DNA of 6,436 nucleotides, taken from the NCBI GenBank assembly GCA_030425785.1, contig JAUHYJ010000218.1, positions 1 to 6,436 of the forward strand, read 5' to 3'. The position numbers were made by a program, and so were the translations under genes. Numbering within the stretch: position 1 is the stretch's first letter; the number at the start of each line of letters is the position of its first letter. Of this stretch, positions 3,801 to 6,436 are shown piece by piece. The DNA is from Acidimicrobiia bacterium (GTDB lineage Bacteria > Actinomycetota > Acidimicrobiia > Acidimicrobiales > Ilumatobacteraceae). Below the pieces are notes generated by a model. The model was not told where the DNA came from. It saw only the letters and a list, made by a program, of their open reading frames with translations, and made no database searches.

Positions 3801-6436
3801 CCCAACTCCTGGCCGGTGACCGCAGACGTCACCGACGCCCAGGACTTCGGCGAGAACCTCCAGTGCACCGTCACGGACGGCGACGATGCGGTCATCCCCG
3901 CCGCCGAGAACGACACCGACGGCAGTGCCACCTTCGACTACGAGTGCACCTTCACGGGCCAGCCCACCTACAGCGGCACCAACACCGCCACCGTCACCTG
4001 GGACGCCGCCGCGGCGCACACGCCGACCGGCAGTGCGCAGGGCACCGCGTCGATCACGGAGGACGACTGGGACAAGACGCTGGTCAACGAGGTGGTGAAT
4101 GTCGTCGACGACCAGACCGACCCCGACAACCCGGTGTCACTGGGAACGGCGACCTGGAACGCCGAGGGCACGCCGGAGGAGTTCGAGTACTCGCTCACTC
4201 TCGACGGTCCGGATGCCCCGGGCAGCTGTGTCGACTACACCAACGTCGCCGTGATCGAGCAGCTCCCGTCGAAGACCGACAGCGTCACCGTCACCGTCTG
4301 CGACTACGCCGACCTCACCGTCGACAAGACCGCGAGCACGTCGTTCGATCGGTCCTACGCGTTCGAACTCGACAAGTCCGGACCGACCGAGGTGCTTGTC
4401 GTCGACCCCGAGACCGGCGAGGCCACCGCCTCGTACGAGGTCACGATCACCGACGGGGCCGCGACCGACAGCGACTTCATCGTCGCCGGCGCGATCACGG
4501 TGACGAACCCGAACGACGTCGCGGTCGCGCTGACCTCGCTCACCGACACGATCGACGGCTGTGACCTCGCCCTTCCGGGCGATCTCACGGTCCCCGCGAA
4601 CGACGTGCTCGTCGTCGACTACTCGTGTGAGATCGACGGGGCGACCCCGACCACGCAGGGCGAGAACACGGCGACGGCGACGTGGAGCACCGATGGCCTG
4701 CCCGGCAGTGCGGGTTCGGCGTCCGACACCGTGCCGTATTCGTTCGCGAACGCGACGATCACCGACCTCAACGACAAGACGGTGACCGTGGTCGACGACA
4801 AGACCGACCAGAACCCGCCGGTCGAGCTCGGCACCCACACGTGGACCGCGCCGGGCGCCGAGCAGGACTTCGCGTACGCCCTGCAGCTCGACGGTGTCGC
4901 CGGCGAGTGCGAGATGTACACCAACACGGCGACCATCGTCGAGACGCAGCAGACGGCGTCGCACACCGTGACCGTCTGCGACTACGCCGACCTGGTCGTC
5001 ACCAAGACCGCCGACCCCGCGTTCGACCGCGACTACGACTGGTCGATCGACAAGACGGTCGACCCGGCGACGGCCACGGTGATTCCGGGCGAGAACGCGA
5101 CGTTCACGTACATGATCCCGGTCACCCCGTCGGCCCCGCAGGACTCCGGCTTCGCGGTTACCGGCGTGATCACCGTGAGCAACTCGAACAGCGTTCCGGT
5201 GACGCTGACCGGGGTGACCGACGCCGTCACGCTCGACGGCGACGACCCCGAGGCGTGCACGACGACGCCCCCGAGCCTGGTTGTGCCGGCCGGCGGCATC
5301 CTGCAGATCCCCTACTCGTGCGACCTGCCCGACGCGTCGGCGACGGCGACCGGCACGAACACCGCCACGGTGACCTGGGATGCCGCGGTGCTGCCCGGCA
5401 CGACGGGCACCGCGTCGACCGCGCCGACCGCGTTCGACTTCGCCTCGGCCACCCCGACGGTGACCGACGGGTCGGTCACCGTGACCGACACCGCGCCGGA
5501 GTTCGCGGTGGCCTACCCGGGCGACGCGGCGATCGCCACCGCGCCCGAGGGGAAGACCTTCACCTACACCCGCGACCTGGGCGACCAGGTGCAGCCGGGC
5601 ACGTGCTACGTGTTCCCGAACACCGCCACGATCGCCGCGACCACCGATCAGGCCGCGCAGCAGGCGTCGGCCGACGCGCGCGTGTGCGTGCCGGCCGGGT
5701 CGGTCGACAAGTCGGTCGTCAGCGTCGAGCAGGGCGCGGACGAGACCTGGACGATCGTCTATGACGTGATCGTGACGAACACGTCGACCGACGGTGTCGC
5801 GTTCGTCTACACGCTCGAGGACACCCTCGACTTCGGCGCCGGCATCACGGCGACCGGGGCATCGGCGACGGTGCCGGCGGGGGTGACCCCCACGGCCGGA
5901 TGGAACGGCGTGAGCCAGACCGAGGTCGCCGCCGACGCGACCCTGGCCGCCACCGACGGCGGAGACGCGACCCACACCTACCGCGTCACCGCGACCGCGA
6001 CCGCGGACGGCAGCGCTTCGGGCGCCCAGCTGGCCTGCACCGAGGGTGAACCCGGCGCGTTCCGCAACGTGGCGGAGATCTTCCTGCCCGCGCAGACCAC
6101 GCCGTACGACGACGCCGAGGCGTGTGCCGAGCCGGCCGCGCCGACGGTGACGAAGACCCCGTTGACCTCGGAGCAGAACACCGACACGGGGGAGTGGACC
6201 ATCGGATACGAGGTCACGGTCGCCAACACGACCGGCCTGACCCTGGCGTACACGCTCACCGACACGCCTGACGCGCTGCCGACGGGCGTGACCGGCGGGA
6301 TCTGGCAGGCCACCGGGCCCGCCATCACCGGCGGTGGCAGCGGCACGCTCAACGGCGCATGGGACGGCGACGGGGTCACGGAGCTCGCCACCGGACTGAT
6401 CCCCGACGGCGCGCTGCACACCTACACCGTGACCCG
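639..6436 (+). CDS. Giant exported vWA/prealbumin-fold/DUF11-repeat surface protein (3' partial)
   Basis: One frame stays open from the ATG at 639 to the window edge: 1,932 full codons, no stop, no frameshift. Order: signal peptide (residues 1-58); acidic linker (59-162); two prealbumin/Ig-like domains (about 163-292 and 293-445), the second with the SpaA-like GARFALYDS; a von Willebrand A domain (446-648); a prealbumin-like domain ending CTFTNV (652-763); four ~230-residue two-domain repeats (765-1687); then DUF11-like repeats (from 1688). The protein is Thr/Asp/Ala/Val-rich, acidic and lysine-poor, as usual for actinobacterial surface stalks. A vWA head flanked by SpaA/CnaB-like domains is known from Gram-positive pilus-tip adhesins such as RrgA and SpaC, so metal-dependent adhesion at the cell surface is inferred. 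The C-terminal anchor (LPXTG or other) is off-window, and no sortase gene is visible. It has its own promoter and leader. Architecture is well supported; ligand and role are unknown. Confidence 0.93.
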   Translation, partial: MADDWGFAGASRVGTRRRMRAERERARRLTLRHRWYAGGIATVLSGALVFAGLTPAVAETAPPEETTTVQETATPDDGAPGDAPDAGETSDGDAAADTSGDEGGAGEETSPREGEDASGDADSGASGDGSGGAGGDEGADEGDAEGDSRGEPEQSAPQQQAALAPQVLSAVADCVGGDTQCGDLTLQNVVVGGSATTANWALRATDVDSTDWYDFTSGQERRVPKPGEYSLSATPDGGVTDDYATELTCTLNDTSGSNRLAFDDPILSYIYSGSGSNNLEAVCTFTHTVLAPSTVVVTKGDLRTGLGATDVAATYAEGARFALYDSNTSTTELYTCTTAASGDCTFTGVTEVGVQLWIGEIAPQPATPAAANYSAPIDQLTTGDDPFTDRPYRYPTPELTGTGETYAVPSESDFPGGNTQWGATSGYWANRLNNPALNLTCTAGVEVGLVMDLSGSVAPYRDDLRDAAKAFVASLLGTGSSVALFSFGNASPRAGTSNYATPVLVDAAGQATLDTRIDNYWTNTVSGQGTNWDAGLYAAAQGAASQMYDIVFVLTDGNPTYSGSGPSGNGSRTTFRELERSVFSANAIKNAGTRVVSVGIGGNLSADNLASISGTNGYAPGDSLNDIDYTTAGWDQLTQLLEDFALGLNCQSDITVTKLTQDGNAQPQPAADWTFTTTADAGTLSAPATQQTGADGSASWMLTFDQQNATASVTITETTQPVWSLASAVCNEQTMTITDDAVTITGVGTGQNVDCTFTNVRAFDDLTVTKTADASYDRAYTWSIDKSVDESSATVVPGDDATFDYDIVVTPSAPVDSNFAVAGDITITNPNDVAVPVTIADSVGIDGASCTIDGGANQVVPADDELVVGYECDLPSATDGTNTATVMYDLEGTQNQASGTDGFTFGAPANTTDGSVVVADTFPEFAQTYPTVAARTVDAVDGPTTFEYSADRGADVAAGECGEYTNTASINPSTGEQTSSQTVEVCAGADLAVSKNIVATLTRTYDWSLTKDVDATTKVVGQDGTATFDYTVTVTPGDYTDSAWAMDGQITVTNPNSWPVTADVTDAQDFGENLQCTVTDGDDAVIPAAENDTDGSATFDYECTFTGQPTYSGTNTATVTWDAAAAHTPTGSAQGTASITEDDWDKTLVNEVVNVVDDQTDPDNPVSLGTATWNAEGTPEEFEYSLTLDGPDAPGSCVDYTNVAVIEQLPSKTDSVTVTVCDYADLTVDKTASTSFDRSYAFELDKSGPTEVLVVDPETGEATASYEVTITDGAATDSDFIVAGAITVTNPNDVAVALTSLTDTIDGCDLALPGDLTVPANDVLVVDYSCEIDGATPTTQGENTATATWSTDGLPGSAGSASDTVPYSFANATITDLNDKTVTVVDDKTDQNPPVELGTHTWTAPGAEQDFAYALQLDGVAGECEMYTNTATIVETQQTASHTVTVCDYADLVVTKTADPAFDRDYDWSIDKTVDPATATVIPGENATFTYMIPVTPSAPQDSGFAVTGVITVSNSNSVPVTLTGVTDAVTLDGDDPEACTTTPPSLVVPAGGILQIPYSCDLPDASATATGTNTATVTWDAAVLPGTTGTASTAPTAFDFASATPTVTDGSVTVTDTAPEFAVAYPGDAAIATAPEGKTFTYTRDLGDQVQPGTCYVFPNTATIAATTDQAAQQASADARVCVPAGSVDKSVVSVEQGADETWTIVYDVIVTNTSTDGVAFVYTLEDTLDFGAGITATGASATVPAGVTPTAGWNGVSQTEVAADATLAATDGGDATHTYRVTATATADGSASGAQLACTEGEPGAFRNVAEIFLPAQTTPYDDAEACAEPAAPTVTKTPLTSEQNTDTGEWTIGYEVTVANTTGLTLAYTLTDTPDALPTGVTGGIWQATGPAITGGGSGTLNGAWDGDGVTELATGLIPDGALHTYTVT
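813..1124 (+). other. Acidic low-complexity linker (residues 59-162)
   Basis: About 30% of these 104 residues are Asp or Glu; the rest are mainly Gly, Ala, Ser, Thr, Pro and, at the end, Gln. There is no Cys, Lys, Phe, Tyr or Trp, and only two Arg. It should be disordered, highly negative and soluble, placed right after signal cleavage and before the first folded domain. It would leave the mature N-terminus as a flexible acidic tail. Confidence 0.85.
1125..1973 (+). other. Two N-terminal prealbumin/Ig-like domains (residues 163-445)
   Basis: The first domain (about 163-292) has C174 and C181, a DLTLQNVVVGG strand, WALRATD, a PKPGEYSLSATP strand and a closing AVCTFTHT. This is the pattern of actinobacterial prealbumin-like domains that normally end CTFTN. 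The second (from about 293) opens STVVVTKGD, then has GARFALYDSNTS and a CTT..GDCTFTGV segment, a SpaA-like signature. A Tyr/Pro/Thr-rich stretch then leads into the vWA domain. Domain family is recognised by pattern only; exact limits are approximate. Confidence 0.6.
1974..2582 (+). other. von Willebrand factor A domain with intact MIDAS (residues 446-648)
   Basis: All three metal-ion-dependent adhesion site elements are present in order: DLSGS (452-456) after the hydrophobic strand VEVGLVM, the threonine of GTNWDAG (Thr530), and the aspartate of VLTDGNP (Asp556). The later SVGIGGN strand-turn and the helix LTQLLEDF before LNC close a normal Rossmann-like vWA fold of about 200 residues. The intact motif predicts Mg2+/Mn2+-dependent ligand binding; the ligand is unknown. 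The domain is framed by two cysteines (TCTAG at 441 and LNC at 650) that could clamp its base. Confidence 0.9.
2592..2930 (+). other. Prealbumin-like domain after the vWA (residues 652-764)
   Basis: It opens SDITVTKLTQDGNAQ, continues ADWTFTTTAD, and has TGADGSASWML, ASVTITETTQPVWSL and a final VDCTFTNVRAF. This is the common actinobacterial prealbumin/SpaA-like pattern, with a paired Cys in the AVCNEQ and DCTFTN strands. It joins the vWA head to the repeat stalk. Confidence 0.65.
2931..3605 (+). repeat. Stalk repeat 1, sub-domains A + B1 (residues 765-989)
   Basis: The A part opens DLTVTKTADASYDRAYTWSI and carries NFAVAGDITITNPNDVAV and GTNTATV. The B part (from about 3369) is subtype B1, with TDGSVVVADTFPEFAQTYP and EYTNTASI. 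Cysteines are at 850/872 (A) and 961/986 (B). It closely resembles repeat 4 in both halves. Confidence 0.8.
3606..4310 (+). repeat. Stalk repeat 2, sub-domains A + B2 (residues 990-1224)
   Basis: It opens DLAVSKNIVATLTRTYDWSL, with QITVTNPNSWPV and GTNTATVTWD in the A part. The B part (from about 4053) is subtype B2, with VNVVDDQTDPDNPVSLGTATW and DYTNVAVIEQ. Cysteines are at 1076/1103 and 1197/1221. The A part is the most divergent of the four. Confidence 0.8.
4311..4988 (+). repeat. Stalk repeat 3, sub-domains A + B2 (residues 1225-1450)
   Basis: It opens DLTVDKTASTSFDRSYAFEL, with DFIVAGAITVTNPNDVAV and GENTATATW in A. The B part (from about 4755) is subtype B2, with VTVVDDKTDQNPPVELGTHTW and MYTNTATIVE. 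Cysteines are at 1308/1330 and 1424/1447. Its B part is the closest match to that of repeat 2. Confidence 0.8.
4989..5699 (+). repeat. Stalk repeat 4, sub-domains A + B1 (residues 1451-1687)
   Basis: It opens DLVVTKTADPAFDRDYDWSI, with GFAVTGVITVSNSNSVPV and GTNTATVTWD in A. The B part (from about 5454) returns to subtype B1, with TDGSVTVTDTAPEFAVAYP and VFPNTATIAA. Cysteines are at 1540/1561 and 1656/1683. Confidence 0.8.
5700..6436 (+). repeat. DUF11-type repeats, second one cut by the window edge
   Basis: The first (5700-6137, residues 1688-1833) opens GSVDKSVVSVEQG around its start, with WTIVYDVIVTNTS, FVYTLEDTLDF and FRNVAEIF, and a Cys pair in QLACTEG and AEACAEP. The second (from 6138) repeats the plan: PTVTKTPLTSE, WTIGYEVTVANTT and LAYTLTDTPDALPTG, and it breaks off at HTYTVT. 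This is the classic pattern of the DUF11/TIGR01451 conserved repeat found in large bacterial surface proteins. More repeats and the cell-wall anchor probably follow outside the window. Confidence 0.75.

Noticed and set aside
2109..4019. Minus-strand open frame of 636 codons opposite the surface-protein gene
   Set aside because: It is extremely Arg/Gly/Val/Asp-rich with no recognisable domain. It mirrors the strong third-position GC bias of the real + strand frame, which lies in one unbroken reading with clear domains.
3251..5764. Plus-strand off-frame open frames of 437 and 360 codons
   Set aside because: They are rich in Arg, His and Gly, and overlap entirely with the vWA/DUF11 protein in another frame. 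They are shadows of repeated GC-rich codons.
4137..6419. Minus-strand open frame of 760 codons
   Set aside because: Same cause: repetitive Arg/Gly/Val composition, no domain, no plausible ribosome binding context, fully antisense to the DUF11 repeat gene.

Overview
The window is very GC-rich, single-stranded in layout (both genes on the + strand), and looks like chromosome from a high-GC actinobacterium. Microbacteriaceae, perhaps Microbacterium, is my best guess from codon habits, the small Rv0909-like protein and the type of cell-surface repeat protein. That placement is inference, not a direct reading. No tRNA, rRNA, CRISPR array, transposase or phage gene is visible.

Layout. Bases 1-101 hold an array of 19-bp repeats: two copies in one orientation face three in the other and leave a perfect 12-bp inverted repeat; the array touches the window edge and may continue upstream. 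Bases 102-193 show no gene and no convincing promoter. A 71-residue charged, helical protein (205-420), resembling the Rv0909/MT0933 'antitoxin' family, follows a strong ribosome binding site and ends at a strong hairpin terminator (433-473). The 218-base gap after it (421-638) carries the terminator, a short inverted repeat, a plausible sigma-70-type promoter (497-525) and a roughly 100-base leader with two hairpins.

The rest (639-6436) is one uninterrupted reading frame that leaves the window without a stop, at least 1,932 residues. It encodes a giant exported surface protein: a signal peptide with a long basic n-region, an acidic low-complexity linker, two prealbumin/Ig-like domains, a von Willebrand factor A domain with an intact metal-binding (MIDAS) motif set, another prealbumin-like domain, four tandem ~230-residue repeats each made of two beta-domains (A+B), then DUF11-type repeats continuing past the edge. 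The layout resembles a Gram-positive tip adhesin on a long stalk. The anchor region is outside the window.

The most notable points are the inverted 19-bp repeat array, the mirrored order of stalk sub-domains (A-B1, A-B2, A-B2, A-B1), and the strict four-cysteine pattern in every stalk unit. I see no evidence for an entirely new multi-gene system here.
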